Positions 35,558 to 45,242 of a stretch of DNA of 64,000 bases are shown one piece after another; the stretch's first letter is position 1, and each line of letters begins with the position of its first letter. The DNA is from WTGA01 sp965214055 (lineage in GTDB: Bacteria; Pseudomonadota; Gammaproteobacteria; Arenicellales; Poriferihabitantaceae), in contig OZ243931.1 in the NCBI GenBank assembly GCA_965214055.1, forward strand, positions 2,666,001 through 2,730,000. Reading direction: 5' to 3'. Below the pieces are notes generated by a model. That model saw nothing but the letters and a program-made list of their open reading frames with translations. It made no database searches and was not told where the DNA came from. The position numbers were made by a program, and so were the translations under genes.

Positions 35558-36700
35558 TTGTCTATACTCGATATCATGGTGAAGCCAATTTTCAGTATTG
35601 AGGATGCACGAAGGATTGCCCGTGGCAAGTTGCCTCGTCTCGCGTTTGACTATATCGATGGGGCGGCGGGTAACGAGGAACTGAACCATTTCAACACATC
35701 GGCAATCGATCAAATCCGGCTGCAACCCCGTGTTTTGGTGAAAGTGGGGACCCGCGTACTCAAAAAAAACCTGTTGGGCAGGGAGTGGGGCCTCCCTTTT
35801 GGGATTGCGCCCATGGGGTTGGCGGGCCTGGCCTGGCCGAAGGCGGATCGCATGCTCGCGCAGGCCGCCAGGAGGTACGACATTCCGGTGGGGGTGTCCA
35901 CGATGGGCTCCTGTTCCATTGAAGAAATGAGACAGCATGCTGGTGGAAACTGCTGGTTTCAGCTTTATGTAGGCCCTGACGAGGAAATGACCATGGCTCT
36001 GGTGGAACGGGCAGAAAAAAGTGGCTATGAAACCATGCTGTTGACGGTGGATGTTCCCGAGGTGGCAAAACGGAACCGGGAACAGAGAAATGGATTCGAA
36101 GCCCCCTTTAAAATAGGCATGAAACAATTTGTCGATTTTGCGACTCATCCTCACTGGTCACTTTCCACACTGGCCATCGGGAAACCCCAGTTGGTCAATG
36201 TGCGGGCCCAGAACTCGGACAGCGGGTTCAAGCGGTCGGACAGCCGGGCCTGGGTGGACTGGGCGTTTCTGGACAAACTCAGGTCGAAGTGGAAAGGAAA
36301 CCTGATCATCAAAGGGATTACCTCGGTAGACGATGCGCTCAGAATTCAGCAGGCCGGTGCCGATGGAATCTATGTCTCAAACCATGGGGGTCGTCAATTG
36401 AACAGTGCGCCGACTACCATCGATGTACTGCCCGGGATTCGACAGGCAGTCGGAGAGAAATATCCGATTTTGTTTGACAGCGGGATACGCAATGGAGAGG
36501 CGGTGGTCAAGGCGCTGGCAAAAGGGGCCGATTACGTCATGCTGGGCCGTCCCTTCCTGTACGGGATTGGTGCGCACCGGGAGGCGGGGCTGGAGCGGAT
36601 GGTGGAAATCCTGGTTCAGGAAATCCGGTCCACACTGGCCCAGATCGGACGCGTCTCCATGGAGGAAATCGATGCGAGCGTTCTGGTCGGTGCCGACTGA
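35558..36700 (+). CDS. FMN-dependent alpha-hydroxy-acid dehydrogenase (second paralogue)
   Basis: 380 residues of the lactate/glycolate oxidase family. FDYIDGAAGNEE lies at the N-terminus, the active-site segment YVSNHGGRQLNSAPTTIDVLPG near residue 270 and the FMN phosphate-binding region DSGIRNGEAVVKAL near residue 307. The start may be TTG 35558 or ATG 35576; neither has a well-placed ribosome binding site, though GGAGGT at 35535-35540 is close to an 11-codon frame whose stop overlaps the ATG at 35576. It is more like canonical members than the enzyme at 1717-2865. Substrate unknown. Confidence 0.87.
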   Translation: MSILDIMVKPIFSIEDARRIARGKLPRLAFDYIDGAAGNEELNHFNTSAIDQIRLQPRVLVKVGTRVLKKNLLGREWGLPFGIAPMGLAGLAWPKADRMLAQAARRYDIPVGVSTMGSCSIEEMRQHAGGNCWFQLYVGPDEEMTMALVERAEKSGYETMLLTVDVPEVAKRNREQRNGFEAPFKIGMKQFVDFATHPHWSLSTLAIGKPQLVNVRAQNSDSGFKRSDSRAWVDWAFLDKLRSKWKGNLIIKGITSVDDALRIQQAGADGIYVSNHGGRQLNSAPTTIDVLPGIRQAVGEKYPILFDSGIRNGEAVVKALAKGADYVMLGRPFLYGIGAHREAGLERMVEILVQEIRSTLAQIGRVSMEEIDASVLVGAD

Positions 36701-36926
36701 AAGGCGGGGCCACAACGGGACCGAAGCGTTGTTGACCCGAGTCTGACTTCCGGGCACTCCGGTTGGCCGGAGGGTGAAAACCTGGCATCCCCAATCACTG
36801 AAATCCGGATACTCCTGGCCAAAATCGTCGGAATTCACCTTTCCTGAGAGCCGGGTACGAATCACATTGCCATCCCGCCGATTGAACCGGATGGGATGAA
36901 TGGACCCCAGTCGAAAGCAATCCCTG

Positions 36927-37175
36927 TCAGGCCGTATCGCCCAGTGGTCCACCCAACCCCTTGTTGGAATCGGGAGGCATTCGATGCAACACCATGTCAT
37001 GATGCATTTCGGCGATGATCGCGCTGCCCGTTTTTTCACAAAGAAACGGAAAAATCGAATGAACCAAACAGGCCATGCTGCCAACAGCCAGCTTCATGGA
37101 AAACCGGGCAGCGTGCCGCATATGTTGAAAATAGGATTCGTTGACCTCTTCCAGGTGCCGTGTGAAATATGCCAT
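36927..37175 (-). CDS. DUF6356 family small protein
   Basis: 82 residues. The N-terminal pattern AYFTRHLEEVNESYFQHM, then a hydrophobic segment (LAVGSMACLVHSIFPFLC), then EMHHDMVLHR matches a small family of proteins with one or two membrane-associated helices, named DUF6356 as I remember it. Function unknown. It is divergent from the Lrp-family regulator with 124 AT-rich bases between, so it may be that regulator's target. Confidence 0.65.
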   Translation of the reverse strand: MAYFTRHLEEVNESYFQHMRHAARFSMKLAVGSMACLVHSIFPFLCEKTGSAIIAEMHHDMVLHRMPPDSNKGLGGPLGDTA

Positions 37176-37220
37176 TGGTTTTAATCTCGGTTGGTTTGAA
37201 GGTATTTTGGCTTAAAATGA

Positions 37221-37250
37221 TTGAGATTGTGTTCCAATTTGGTTTATAAT
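37221..37250 (+). promoter_or_regulatory. Promoter of the Lrp-family regulator gene
   Basis: TTGAGA (37221-37226), an 18-base spacer and TATAAT (37245-37250) lie 50 bases upstream of the regulator's ATG in an AT-rich divergent region, which would also suit Lrp-type autoregulation. Confidence 0.6.
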
Positions 37251-37299
37251 TTTGAAATATTTTAGAATAAAATACTACTGTGATAATCGTTTATAGGAT

Positions 37300-37758
37300 A
37301 TGGATCAAATTGATTTAAAGATATTGGACTGTTTACAGCATGACGCGAGTTTGAGTGCGTCCGAGATTGCGGAGAAAGTCAACCTGAGCAAGACGCCTTG
37401 CTGGCGGCGTATACAGATGATGGAAAAATCAGGGGTGATCAGCAAGAGGGTCGCGCTGCTGAACCGTGAAAAACTCAACCGCGACATGGATGTGTTTGTG
37501 ACCATACGGACCAATCAGCACAATGCCAAGTGGTTTCGCAGGTTTTCGGTTATCGTCAACAGTTTTCCCGAAGTGGTCGAGTTTTACCGCATGAGCGGAG
37601 ATGTCGACTATTTGATGCGGGTTGTGGTCCCGGACCTCAGGGCCTATGACCGTTTTTACCAGAACCTCATTGAAAAAATTGACATCAATGATGTCAGCTC
37701 GAATTTTGCGATGGAACAAATCAAATATACCACCGCGATCCCCCTGCACAAGTCCTGA
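37300..37758 (+). CDS. Lrp/AsnC family transcriptional regulator
   Basis: 152 residues. The N-terminal helix-turn-helix reads DLKILDCLQHDASLSASEIAEKVNLSKTPCWRRIQMMEKSGVI in overlapping family fashion, followed by the RAM effector-binding domain (EVVEFYRMSGDVDYLMRVVVPDLRAYDRFYQ). Such proteins are octameric or dimeric regulators sensing amino acids. Length is normal. The gene is alone on its strand; the divergent DUF6356 gene is the nearest candidate target. Confidence 0.92.
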   Translation: MDQIDLKILDCLQHDASLSASEIAEKVNLSKTPCWRRIQMMEKSGVISKRVALLNREKLNRDMDVFVTIRTNQHNAKWFRRFSVIVNSFPEVVEFYRMSGDVDYLMRVVVPDLRAYDRFYQNLIEKIDINDVSSNFAMEQIKYTTAIPLHKS

Positions 37759-37936
37759 CGATCTGTTTCAACAGATATCCGCGTTCGGCAAGGGCCCATG
37801 TCGGTTTGGAAGGGGACGTGCACACCCTGACAGTTTCATGTCACCGCATCCGGATCAGGTCCCCGTCACCGAATGGAAACGCCCGGGGAGGTGCTTTCGG
37901 TCCCCCGAAGCCGTGGATTGAAAAAAATGGATATGG

Positions 37937-38764
37937 TCAGGGCTTGCGTCCCAGGGTCTCTCCCCAGGCGAAGGCGCCAAATGCGCCGGGAAGGGTTTTC
38001 CACTCAGCCAGCATGCTGAGCCAGCTGTCGAACTGCTCCTGACTGGCCAAACCGTGCTTGACAGCGGCTTTCACGGTATCCGGGGAAAAAAACCAGCCCA
38101 CCGAAAAGTTGTACAGAAATTCAACGTCTTCTGCAGTGCTGAACGGTTCAAATGAGGCACTTGCGATCACGTCTGAAAACCCGGCTTCCAGAAACAGGCG
38201 TTTGAGTTCCTTGCCCATCTGCGGATGACCTCCATTGGCCCTGAGGAGCGAGGTAAAGGTGATCCAGGCGCTGCCGAGGTCTCCCATGTCCGGCTCGAAA
38301 AATGATGAACCGGCAATCAGGTCCCGGGAGGAGAGGATGCCTCCTGGCTTTAACACCCGGATCGCCTCCGCCAACACAGCCTGTGTATCCGGAACATGCA
38401 TGAGTACGGCATGGCAGTGCACGATATCGAAGGTATTGTCCGAAAAGTCAAGCGCCGTCGCATCTCCCGTCTGGAAGACAGTATTGTGGTGCCCCCCGTC
38501 CGAGGCGGCCGCCTGGGCCAGGGAAATCTGGGAGGCTTCGACATCCACACCATGCACTTTTCCGGGTGCGACCGCCTGAGCAAGGCCCATGGAAATCGTT
38601 CCGGGACCGCAACCGAGGTCCAGGACCTGCAGGCCGGGCTCAAGGTACGGGAGAAGATGCGCCGCATTCGATTGGGCATTCCGTCTTCTGAGCAATTTCT
38701 GGAAATCCTCGCTGTAACCCATGGTGTAAGTCGTTTCGGAGGGGTCTGGCGGTACGGTATTCAC
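37937..38764 (-). CDS. Class I SAM-dependent methyltransferase
   Basis: 275 residues. Motif I VLDLGCGPGTISMGLAQ near residue 40 binds SAM, with VHGVDVEASQISLA as motif II and a later FDIVHCHAVLMHVPD segment, as in UbiE/Methyltransf_11 proteins. Substrate unknown. The frame is open for 35 more codons, but a GTG at 38764 preceded by AGGAG at 9 bases gives the best start and the family's usual N-terminus (ETTYTMGYSEDF). Confidence 0.85.
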   Translation of the reverse strand: MNTVPPDPSETTYTMGYSEDFQKLLRRRNAQSNAAHLLPYLEPGLQVLDLGCGPGTISMGLAQAVAPGKVHGVDVEASQISLAQAAASDGGHHNTVFQTGDATALDFSDNTFDIVHCHAVLMHVPDTQAVLAEAIRVLKPGGILSSRDLIAGSSFFEPDMGDLGSAWITFTSLLRANGGHPQMGKELKRLFLEAGFSDVIASASFEPFSTAEDVEFLYNFSVGWFFSPDTVKAAVKHGLASQEQFDSWLSMLAEWKTLPGAFGAFAWGETLGRKP

Positions 38765-39078
38765 TGTGGTTGTCTCCTGCGTAAGGGGTAATGGTTTGGT
38801 TTTCGATCCGGATAGATTGTTGGGAATCGGAGGTTCCGGCAACCGTCCAGAATCCCGTATTTTCCACATGGTTGGTCGGAGAGCCTGGTCAGTTCCGGTT
38901 GTTCACATAGGGCCTGTACTATACACGGTGCCTTGTATATTGGGAATATTTTCCATCCACGGCACTTTACTTTTCTTTGACTGGAATCGGTTCGAGCAAC
39001 GCCCCGCCCGCCTGTTTTCGGAATCTGCCGGAAAGAGGGCAGTTCAGGCACATCCGCGTCGAAGAATTCAATTGCGGA
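38765..39078. other. Intergenic, no gene recognised
   Basis: About 314 bases between the exporter gene's end and the methyltransferase start. Only the ribosome binding site of the latter is identifiable. Confidence 0.4.
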
Positions 39079-39957
39079 TCAGGCATTCACCCTTGATCTC
39101 AGATACTGGTGAAAACCTACCGCAGTGACCACCATGGCCGCTCCTGCAATCTGTTGACCGGTCAAATTCTGGTTAAGCAGGATCAGTCCAAAGACAATCG
39201 CCCAGACAGGTGCGGTGGTATCGATGATGGCCGTTCGCAACGGTCCCACCATGCTGACCGCCGTGAACAGGCAGAATGTCGCCGTGACATAAAATACTGA
39301 ACTGCCGGCAAAGAACAGCCAGCCAGCTGCTATTGTGGGCAGGGCGAGGTCCACAATGGTCATTGACATGACCAGGATAATGGCCGTGACAACCGTCAGC
39401 GAATTCAACAGAACCTGGTAGTTGTCGTATTGTTTCAGTGCTTTTTCGCTTGTAAGCAGCATGGCAGCCATGACCAGCGCTGCGGCCACCGAGTAGGCCA
39501 GACCTTCCGGGTCGAGTTGTACCGGGGAGTCGACCAGAACGATGACCAGCCCACCAAATGCAATGGTCAGCAAACCCAGTAACTTTCCTGAAAACCGGTC
39601 CGTACCGGTGATCCAGCCAAACAGGGCGATGAGGATGGGGTAGGTGTAGAAAACAAGCACGGCGACCGCTACGGGTATGGTCTGGATGGCGCCAAGCATC
39701 ACATACATTTCAATGCAAAGCAGCACGCCGACCGCACCGCACAGGAGGTGTGCCCGGCCCGTGACCATCGCCCGGGAGCGGTTCAGCTTCACCACCATGA
39801 GCAGGCAGCCAAGGAACAGGGTTGCCCGGGCCAGATTCAGGGAATGGATATTCGCTCCATACTCATAGCTCTTTCCGGCGAGGACCACGTTAAGCGCAAA
39901 GGACATCGCGGAAACCAGGGCGATGAGACTTCCAATCAGGGTTCGATTGTCAAACAT
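39079..39957 (-). CDS. EamA/DMT family transporter
   Basis: 292 residues with about ten membrane segments in two EamA repeats (first around SLIALVSAMSFALNVVLAGKSYEYG, second around LAYSVAAALVMAAMLLTSEKAL). Members export amino acids and other metabolites across the inner membrane; the substrate here is unknown. The frame is open for 135 codons upstream, but that part is hydrophilic and unlike the family, so I use the ATG at 39957 (MFDNRTLIGS). Confidence 0.85.
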   Translation of the reverse strand: MFDNRTLIGSLIALVSAMSFALNVVLAGKSYEYGANIHSLNLARATLFLGCLLMVVKLNRSRAMVTGRAHLLCGAVGVLLCIEMYVMLGAIQTIPVAVAVLVFYTYPILIALFGWITGTDRFSGKLLGLLTIAFGGLVIVLVDSPVQLDPEGLAYSVAAALVMAAMLLTSEKALKQYDNYQVLLNSLTVVTAIILVMSMTIVDLALPTIAAGWLFFAGSSVFYVTATFCLFTAVSMVGPLRTAIIDTTAPVWAIVFGLILLNQNLTGQQIAGAAMVVTAVGFHQYLRSRVNA

Positions 39958-40539
39958 GATTACGGTTTTGAACCGGGGAACCTGGGTAAATCCCTGCCGG
40001 AATTTGAGTTGATTGAAATGGCCTGTAAACGGGTTCTTCCGGGTTGCCGCCGGGGTTTTTCCGAACAGGCAAGTCAGTGACTGCTGGCGCAAGCATATTC
40101 CCAGCGTGCAGTTGGCCTGCTTCGGGCAATAGTCGCCAGTATACCGTTTTATGCCCCGGCGTTGGCTCCCTCCGAACGGGGTTTTCAAAATTGGTGCCCG
40201 TTGTGACAACCGCCGATAGAATACGGGGATGACGAATCTCGGGTTCAGGTTCAGGGAACCAGACAGGCCATTTCGGGTCCGGCCTTTGTATTTTTTGTCC
40301 CGGTCAAAATACGGGTTCCACCGCACGGGGCAGGTTCTCGGAATTGCCGTCATGGAGATCATGAATGGCCAGGCAACGGATCCACTACCATCCCGCGCTG
40401 CATTTCCGGCCGGACCGGCTCATTATTTAAATCTGCATTCATGGGCAGAAAAGGGTAAAATCCGACTTCACCTCCCCCACTTGATATGCTGCTTGTACGC
40501 AGATCGGCAACAAAATCCACACAAACCCACTTGTTTGAT
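39958..40539. other. Divergent intergenic region upstream of lepA
   Basis: About 580 bases between the exporter and lepA starts. Frames here match nothing known to me. It should contain both promoters. Confidence 0.4.
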
Positions 40540-42366
40540 ATGACTGTGATCGGTCGAAGAAACTATCCAGTTTCAAGAATCCGGAATTTCTCGATTATTG
40601 CCCATGTGGACCATGGTAAATCGACCCTGGCAGATCGGTTTATCCAATTGTGCGGCGGACTGGAGAACCGGGAGATGAAAGAACAGGTGCTCGATTCCAT
40701 GGACCTCGAGAGGGAAAGGGGAATTACCATCAAAGCGCAGAGTGTCACGCTGGAATACCAGGCAAGAGATGGAAAGAAGTACCAGCTTAACCTTATTGAT
40801 ACTCCCGGTCATGTGGATTTTTCGTATGAGGTATCCCGATCGCTCAGCGCATGCGAAGGCGCGCTGCTGGTGGTCGATGCGGCTCAGGGAGTGGAGGCAC
40901 AAACGGTTGCCAACTGCTATGCCGCAGTGGACCTGGGGCTGACCGTCATCCCCCTGATCAATAAAATTGATCTGCCGGCGGCTGAGCCGGACCGGGTTCT
41001 CCAGGATATCGAAGATGTGATTGGACTGGACTGCACCGGGGCACTGGCAGTCAGCGCAAAGACCGGGCAGGGAGTGGAGATGGTTCTTGAGCAAATCATC
41101 GACTCGCTGCCGCCGCCGGGGGGGGATGAAAATGCGCCATTGAAGGCGCTGATTCTGGATTCCTGGTTCGACAACTATCTCGGCGTGGTTTCCCTGATCC
41201 GGATTATGGACGGTTCGCTGGCTTCCGGCCGGGAACGGATCATGATGATGTCTACCTCCCAGGATTACCAGGTTGAGAATATCGGGGTGTTTACCCCCAA
41301 GCCCACCAACGTGGATACGCTTTCCACGGGCAATGTGGGTTTTCTGATCGCGGGTCTGAAAGACATCAAATCGGCCAGGGTAGGGGATACCGTCACGTTT
41401 CTCAATCGTCCTGCAGACCATCGTCTGCCGGGCTTCAAGGAAGTCAAGCCGACGGTCTTCGCGGGTCTGTATCCGGTGAACAGTGCTGACTTTGAGGCAT
41501 TCCGGGTTGCCCTGGAAAAATTGAGCCTGAATGATGCTTCCCTGTCCTTTGAGCCGGAATCATCCCAGGCCCTGGGGTTTGGATTCCGTTGCGGATTTCT
41601 GGGAATGTTGCACATGGAAATCATCCAGGAACGGCTGGAACGAGAATACCAGCTTGAACTGATTGTGACAGCACCCACAGTGATTTATGAGGTCATTCAA
41701 AAAAACGGGGAGACCCTGTTTATTGACAATCCTGCGGAACTGCCCGACCCCTCCAATATTGACGCCGTCAAGGAACCGTATATCGAAGCGCATATCCTGG
41801 TGCCCCACGAGTACGTTGGCGCCGTGATTACATTGTGCGTGGACAGTCGGGGTACCCAGAAGAACATCCATTACCACGGCCGGCAGGTCATGCTGGAGTT
41901 TGATGTGCCCCTGACAGAGGTGGTGGTGGATTTCTTTGACCGGTTGAAGTCGGTCAGTCGAGGATACGGATCACTGGACTATGAACTGATCGAAAACCGA
42001 TTCGCCGATATGGTAAAGATTGATATACTCATCAACGGGAAAAAAGTTGCCCCCCTGTCTGTCCTGGTCCACAGGGAACAGAGCCAGTACCGCGCACGTG
42101 TCCTGGCAAAACGGATGCGCGCGCTGATACCCCGGCAAATGTTTGATGTGGCCATCCAGGCCGCCATTGGATCAAAAATCATTTCCAGGGAAACGGTCAA
42201 GGCCCTAAGAAAAAATGTCACGGCCAAGTGCTATGGCGGAGACGTCACCCGAAAAAGAAAGTTGCTCGAAAAACAAAAAGCCGGAAAGAAACGAATGAAG
42301 CAAATCGGATCGGTCTCCATTCCCCAGGAAGCGTTTCTGTCGGTATTGAAGGTTGATAGAAACTAA
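40540..42366 (+). CDS. lepA: Elongation factor 4 (LepA)
   Basis: 608 residues. A translational GTPase that acts on the ribosome in initiation and back-translocation. G1 AHVDHGKSTLADR, G3 DTPGHVDF and G4 NKIDLP are present; the LepA-specific C-terminal domain ends with RKRKLLEKQKAGKKRMKQIG. A frame extension of 18 codons exists upstream, but the ATG at 40540 (MTVIGRRNYPVSRIRNF) matches the usual start region. It is first of the lepA-lepB-rnc-era-recO block. Confidence 0.97.
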   Translation: MTVIGRRNYPVSRIRNFSIIAHVDHGKSTLADRFIQLCGGLENREMKEQVLDSMDLERERGITIKAQSVTLEYQARDGKKYQLNLIDTPGHVDFSYEVSRSLSACEGALLVVDAAQGVEAQTVANCYAAVDLGLTVIPLINKIDLPAAEPDRVLQDIEDVIGLDCTGALAVSAKTGQGVEMVLEQIIDSLPPPGGDENAPLKALILDSWFDNYLGVVSLIRIMDGSLASGRERIMMMSTSQDYQVENIGVFTPKPTNVDTLSTGNVGFLIAGLKDIKSARVGDTVTFLNRPADHRLPGFKEVKPTVFAGLYPVNSADFEAFRVALEKLSLNDASLSFEPESSQALGFGFRCGFLGMLHMEIIQERLEREYQLELIVTAPTVIYEVIQKNGETLFIDNPAELPDPSNIDAVKEPYIEAHILVPHEYVGAVITLCVDSRGTQKNIHYHGRQVMLEFDVPLTEVVVDFFDRLKSVSRGYGSLDYELIENRFADMVKIDILINGKKVAPLSVLVHREQSQYRARVLAKRMRALIPRQMFDVAIQAAIGSKIISRETVKALRKNVTAKCYGGDVTRKRKLLEKQKAGKKRMKQIGSVSIPQEAFLSVLKVDRN

Positions 42367-42407
42367 ACAGACAGTTTGATTCATTTTTCTTAAATACGAG
42401 GTGTTTT

Positions 42408-43208
42408 GTGGATTTTTCGCTAATCATGTTTATCGCTTTGCTTGTCACGGGAGGGATTACACTTTTGTACAGGATTTACTCCGGGATAAAAGGCAGCGGT
42501 AACAGGCGTTTTGCCGACTATGCCCAACCTGCGCGTTCAGAACCCATTATTGTCGAGTATGCGCGGTCATTATTTCCCGTCATACTGATCGTTTTTGTAC
42601 TCCGTTCGTTTGTGGTGGAACCTTTCCGGATTCCTTCAGGTTCCATGCTGCCGAGTCTGCACATCGGTGATTTTATTCTGGTGAACAAGTATACCTATGG
42701 CATTCGGCTGCCTATTCTGGACACCAAGGTGGCCGCAGTGGGTTCGCCCGAACGCGGCGATGTGATGGTCTTCCGGTATCCGGTGGACCCTGAACTCAAT
42801 TTCATCAAGCGAGTCATCGGGTTGCCGGGAGATACCCTGTCCTATGTGGATAAAAAGCTGACGATCAATGGCCAGCAGGTACACACCGAACCCAATGGTG
42901 AATTCATCTACAAGCAGGCGAAGATGCGGGGCAAGACTGCCAACCAGATACAGGAAACCATTGATGATTCCGTGCATCAGATATTGCTGGATGAGGTGGG
43001 ATTCTCCAGGGATCTTAGGGAAGTCAATGTTCCCGAGGGGCATTACTTTGTTATGGGGGACAACCGGGACCACAGCAATGACAGCCGGTTCTGGCGTTTC
43101 GTCCCGGAAAGTCATGTGGTTGGCAAGGCATTTTTCATCTGGTTCAGCTGGAAAAGCACAAGCGGAGGGGGGGTCGAATGGTCCCGAATCGGCAATTCCA
43201 TCAAGTGA
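42408..43208 (+). CDS. lepB: Signal peptidase I
   Basis: 266 residues. The catalytic serine lies in RIPSGSMLPSL near residue 81 and the general-base lysine in NFIKRVIGLPGD; box E (GDNRDHSNDSRFW) is near residue 222. Two N-terminal hydrophobic segments anchor it in the inner membrane, where it cleaves exported preproteins. The GTG start is preceded by GAGGTG. It follows lepA by 41 bases, the conserved order. Confidence 0.95.
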   Translation: MDFSLIMFIALLVTGGITLLYRIYSGIKGSGNRRFADYAQPARSEPIIVEYARSLFPVILIVFVLRSFVVEPFRIPSGSMLPSLHIGDFILVNKYTYGIRLPILDTKVAAVGSPERGDVMVFRYPVDPELNFIKRVIGLPGDTLSYVDKKLTINGQQVHTEPNGEFIYKQAKMRGKTANQIQETIDDSVHQILLDEVGFSRDLREVNVPEGHYFVMGDNRDHSNDSRFWRFVPESHVVGKAFFIWFSWKSTSGGGVEWSRIGNSIK

Positions 43209-43657
43209 TCTCTTCGATTTCAGGGAAATGTCCAGAGTTATTCACATCTGCAAATTTAACATCAAGAATAAAATATAAAACTCTGTTTGATAAATATAAT
43301 TTTTAAATTTATTTTTCTGGATACCTGCCCGGCAGAAATGCGATCACGGTTCAACCGAAGGGGTTGGATTTCTCAGGTTGCCCGGGTGCTTGATTCTTTT
43401 CTCCCTGTTCTGCAAAATCATGTTTTGCCCCAACTACCATCAAGGTAGCAAAAACCGATGTCCTGTATTCATGAAATGGACCGCATCAAAGAGGATGACC
43501 GTGTGCAGGTGTCTGGACACTGCAGGTCCTGTTGGGCAGGGACCGGGGTCGTGGCAGGAACAGCAGTCGGTGTTCCAATCGCGGGATGCAATGAGGCGGA
43601 GACGGCCTTTCGCTGCCTGCAGGGCCTCCTTCCCGCGGGAAATACTTCAATGAGTGG
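43209..43657. other. Intergenic gap between lepB and rnc
   Basis: 449 bases. The first third is AT-rich with a TATAAT at 43295-43300 but no matching -35 box. In many gammaproteobacteria a small DUF4845 membrane-protein gene fills this place; I find no trace of it. Confidence 0.5.
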
Positions 43658-44335
43658 ATGAATACTGACGGTTTGCTGCAAACGAGGCTGGGATATCGTT
43701 TCAACGACCAATCGTTGCTCCAGCAGGCACTTTCGCACAAAAGCTCCGGAAAACCGGACAACGAGCGGCTGGAATATCTGGGGGACAGCATCCTCGGTTT
43801 TGTGATGGCCGAGAATCTGTATCATCGTTTTCCGGAACTGTCGGAAGGGGATTTGACCAAAATGCGTTCTGCCCTGGTATCCAACCCGGCCCTGGCCGAT
43901 ATTGCCCGGGAAATCGATCTTCAGGGCTGTCTGCGGATGGGCAAGGGCGAAATGAAAAACCAGGTATTCAATCAGGATTCCGTTTTGTCCGATGCCATGG
44001 AGGCACTGGTAGGTGCCCTCTACATTGATGGAGGGATAACAGCCGTTCAACAGGTGCTGCCCGCGCTTTATGATGAACGCCTCCAGACAATCTGTGCTGC
44101 CGGCCTGCAGGACAGCAAGACCGTGTTGCAGGAATGGTGGCAGAAAAACAATCCGTCGGTCCCGGAATACCAGGTTGTGCGAAAAACCGGGGACGCACAC
44201 AGTTATACCTTTACGGTCCAATGCACACTGCCGGGGGTTGACCAGCAGTTCCAGGGCGTTGGAAAAACCCGCAAACAGGCGGAGCAGATTGCAGCCGCCC
44301 GGGCACTGGAATCGGTTTGCGATGACGATGGATGA
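43658..44335 (+). CDS. rnc: Ribonuclease III
   Basis: 225 residues. The signature ERLEYLGDSILG near residue 36 carries the catalytic acidic residues, with the second acidic site in DAMEALVGALYIDGG; a double-stranded RNA-binding domain fills the C-terminal 70 residues. It processes rRNA and other structured RNAs. The end overlaps the start of era, so the two are translationally coupled. Confidence 0.96.
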   Translation: MNTDGLLQTRLGYRFNDQSLLQQALSHKSSGKPDNERLEYLGDSILGFVMAENLYHRFPELSEGDLTKMRSALVSNPALADIAREIDLQGCLRMGKGEMKNQVFNQDSVLSDAMEALVGALYIDGGITAVQQVLPALYDERLQTICAAGLQDSKTVLQEWWQKNNPSVPEYQVVRKTGDAHSYTFTVQCTLPGVDQQFQGVGKTRKQAEQIAAARALESVCDDDG

Positions 44336-45230
44336 ACCACGGTTTGGGTATGTGGCATTGGCAGGGTCGCCAAACGTCGGCAAATCAACGCTGCTGAACA
44401 AGCTGGTGGGGGAAAAAATTTCCATTACGTCCAGACGTCCACAAACCACCCGGCATCGGATTCTCGGGGTGAAAACAGGGTCTGATTATCAAATTGTTTT
44501 TGTGGACACTCCCGGCATCCACCGGACCATGGGTCGACGCCTGAACCGGATCATTGTCAAGACAGCGATCTCCAGTCTGGCCGATGTCGATCTGGTTCTG
44601 TTGTTGATTGACCAGCGGACCTGGTCCGGGGAACAGGAATGGGTGCTGAAGCAGATTACGCAAAACCGGATTCCGGTTATATTGCTGATCAATAAAATCG
44701 ACCGGATCCGGGACAAGCGAACCCTATTGCCATTGATTGAGGAATCCAGGCAGCGCCACCCCTTTCTTGAAATCATCCCCATATCGTCCCGGTTTTCATC
44801 TGCAGAGGATGTCAAGAGAATTTCCGAGACGATTGCCGGACATCTCCCGGTCGGCCCCCCGGGGTTTCCTGCGGACCAGAGAACGGACAAGAATGAACAA
44901 TTCCGTGCGACTGAATTGATCCGGGAGCAGCTCTTTTCCGTTCTGGGCCAGGAATTGCCTTATTCGACGGCCGTAGAAATCCAGAAATATGAAGAGAACG
45001 ACAAACAGATATTGTGCATTGATGCCACGGTCTGGGTGGAGAAAGAAAGTCAGAAATCCATCGTAATCGGGAAAAACGGGCAGATGCTGAAGATGATTGG
45101 TATGAATGCCCGGAAGCAGATCGAAATGACGATGGACCACAAGGTTTTTCTGGGTTTGTGGGTGAAGGTCAAGAAGGGGTGGTCAGACAACGCCAGGCAG
45201 TTGCACGCCCTGGGTTATACGGAATCCTGA
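44322..45230 (+). CDS. era: GTPase Era
   Basis: 302 residues. GTPase motifs AGSPNVGKSTLLN, DTPG and NKID are present, followed by a C-terminal KH domain (SIVIGKNGQMLKMIG) that binds 16S rRNA during 30S assembly. The open frame extends well back into rnc; the ATG at 44322 (or 44328) fits the family and overlaps the rnc stop. It is 12 bases before recO. Confidence 0.96.
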   Translation: MTMDEPRFGYVALAGSPNVGKSTLLNKLVGEKISITSRRPQTTRHRILGVKTGSDYQIVFVDTPGIHRTMGRRLNRIIVKTAISSLADVDLVLLLIDQRTWSGEQEWVLKQITQNRIPVILLINKIDRIRDKRTLLPLIEESRQRHPFLEIIPISSRFSSAEDVKRISETIAGHLPVGPPGFPADQRTDKNEQFRATELIREQLFSVLGQELPYSTAVEIQKYEENDKQILCIDATVWVEKESQKSIVIGKNGQMLKMIGMNARKQIEMTMDHKVFLGLWVKVKKGWSDNARQLHALGYTES

Positions 45231-45242
45231 GAATCATCCGGC

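Noticed and set aside
36377..37084. A 235-codon minus-strand frame
   Set aside because: It overlaps the second FMN oxidase and the DUF6356 gene in other frames and shows no domain.
38960..39010. A GGTTCGAGC string suggesting a tRNA T-arm
   Set aside because: No matching acceptor, D or anticodon stems could be built around it.
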